From assembly GCF_003576475.1 (NCBI RefSeq), contig NZ_QWGR01000013.1, positions 62,001-126,000 of the forward strand: 64,000 bases of DNA. Direction: 5' to 3'. Position numbers and translations under genes: made by a program. Below, in pieces: positions 63,085 through 64,000 of this stretch. The notes under the pieces are model-generated. The model did no database searches. It was given only the letters and a program-made list of their open reading frames with translations, and had not been told where the DNA came from. The stretch comes from Maribellus luteus. GTDB lineage: Bacteria; Bacteroidota; Bacteroidia; Bacteroidales; Prolixibacteraceae. Each line of letters opens with the position of its first letter. The first letter of the stretch is position 1.

Positions 63085-63399
63085 TTATTCCATGTAAAAT
63101 ACTTCGGGTAACTCCACCGAAACAGGTGAGTTATCGTCGTTTGTCTGCATAATGTCGCTCATGTATTTCCACCAACGCTGAACGATTTCGCTTTGCCCCA
63201 GATTTTGAGAGCCATCGTCTCCTGATACTTTTTGAAACGCAAACAAAGTATTGGTTTCTTCGTCCAGAAAAATGGAGTATTCACTTACTCCCGCTTCTTT
63301 CAGCAGCGTTTTCAATTCGGGCCAAATCTCGTTGTGTCTTTTTTGATACTCCTCTTTCTGGCCTTCGCTCAGGTACATTTTAAACGCCAGCCGCTTCAT
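63085..63399 (-). CDS. rhaM: L-rhamnose mutarotase
   Basis: A 104-residue RhaM/YiiL protein that interconverts rhamnose anomers. Signatures are KRHNEIWPEL (His22), YSIFLDEETNTLFAFQKVSG and QRWWKYMSDIM. The start overlaps the rhaT stop (TAATG at 63401-63397, minus strand), so the two are translationally coupled. Confidence 0.95.
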   Translation of the reverse strand: MKRLAFKMYLSEGQKEEYQKRHNEIWPELKTLLKEAGVSEYSIFLDEETNTLFAFQKVSGDDGSQNLGQSEIVQRWWKYMSDIMQTNDDNSPVSVELPEVFYME

Positions 63400-64000
63400 T
63401 ATCCCAGTGCATTTAATTCAGGATACAGCCATTTAGCCACTCCAATTACAATCACCGACAAAAGAATGGTTCCGATCCCCAGCAGAATAGTCCGGTACGT
63501 ATTTTTGGAAACGCCTTTCCATTCTTTGCGATAAAATCCCCATAAATTGGCTGTAAGAATAATGGTTGCCATGTGAAGTGTCCACGAACTGGCCCCATTA
63601 CCAATTTTTGTTTCCCCCATTCCATAAAAGAAGAACTGCAAAAACCAGGTAGTTCCGGCCAGCGCACAAAACAGGTAATTACTGATCAGGGGCGCTTTTT
63701 TATCGACAAAATCACCGCCGGTTTTATTTTTAAGAATCAATGCGATCGACCAAATCAGGTTGGTGGTTAAGCCGCCCCAAAGTATCACAAAAAAGATGAT
63801 ATTATTTTCAAACAGATAGGTCATCGGTCCACCTGCTTCTCCTGCTGCCAGAAAAGGATAATTTGCTTGAACGGCCAAATCTCTGGCGGCAACACCCATT
63901 TCCTTCCCGGCATCTATTCCGAAGCTGAAAAAGGCACTTAAAACCCCGGATATAATGGCGATGATTAAACCGGTTGCCAGCTTAAATTCGGTATTTATTC
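63399..64000 (-). CDS. rhaT: L-rhamnose/proton symporter, 5' part missing
   Basis: The C-terminal 200 residues of a RhaT permease that runs off the right edge. The frame reads without a stop from 64000: FKLATGLIIAIISGVLSAFF, then SFGIDAGKEMG, NNIIFFVILWGGLTTNLIWS and FLQFFFYGMGETKIG. About six helices are visible. RhaT imports L-rhamnose with protons. It heads the rhaM-rhaA operon. Confidence 0.93.
   Translation of the reverse strand, partial: INTEFKLATGLIIAIISGVLSAFFSFGIDAGKEMGVAARDLAVQANYPFLAAGEAGGPMTYLFENNIIFFVILWGGLTTNLIWSIALILKNKTGGDFVDKKAPLISNYLFCALAGTTWFLQFFFYGMGETKIGNGASSWTLHMATIILTANLWGFYRKEWKGVSKNTYRTILLGIGTILLSVIVIGVAKWLYPELNALG

Overview
The window looks like a chromosomal segment of a marine or environmental member of the Bacteroidota, most like the Marinilabiliales/Prolixibacteraceae. 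The grounds are a SusC/SusD pair with an ECF sigma/FecR switch, two proteins with type IX secretion (T9SS) C-terminal sorting domains, TAnnTTTG-type promoters, many SPII lipoproteins, sulfatases, and a tmRNA whose encoded tag reads GENNYALAA. The lineage is inferred from gene content, not from a marker search.

Layout. 1-4.8 kb: a truncated NAD(P)H oxidoreductase diverges from a SigJ/ECF41-like sigma factor, and the gap between them carries two matching promoter motifs. Then come small envelope genes, an AraC regulator, a YceI protein and a DODA-like dioxygenase. 4.9-12.2 kb: a nearly complete menaquinone operon (hotdog thioesterase, menF, menD, menB, menA, menC, menE). 12.2-21.6 kb: repeat-rich spacers, a DUF1080 lipoprotein, an EamA transporter, a GH29 fucosidase, an ECF sigma/membrane protein/DUF4252 operon, a DUF432-MscS pair, and about 1.5 kb of non-coding repeats including a 42-bp array. 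21.6-28 kb: M3 peptidase, pheT, a MazF-type toxin-antitoxin pair and an EamA transporter. 28.2-43.2 kb: a polysaccharide utilisation locus (PUL) with ECF sigma, FecR, SusC with an STN domain, SusD, a GH16 with a T9SS tail, a heparinase II/III-type lyase, a GH88 and two sulfatases. These suit a sulfated, uronic-acid-containing polysaccharide: endo-cleavage by GH16, elimination by the lyase, removal of the unsaturated uronate by GH88, and desulfation.

43.7-46.8 kb: a phosphotriesterase-like lipoprotein, then a 327-bp tandem array of GIY-YIG nuclease genes, each ending in a tRNA-Asp 3' fragment, downstream of two identical tRNA-Asp genes; then a metallophosphoesterase. 46.9-54.1 kb: a galactose/sugar locus (SSS symporter, MFS transporter, galK, GntR regulator, divergent galM). 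54.2-64 kb: acyl-CoA synthetase, tmRNA (ssrA), a DUF4861 lipoprotein, a giant LRR/Ig protein with a T9SS tail, and a rhamnose operon (rhaT partial, rhaM, rhaA).

Most of the window is ordinary core and carbohydrate metabolism. The least explained parts are the 42-bp array (each unit carries a conserved 9-codon mini-ORF with an RBS-like leader), the GIY-YIG/tRNA-Asp array, the ECF41-type divergent promoters, and the four-module LRR-Ig surface protein.
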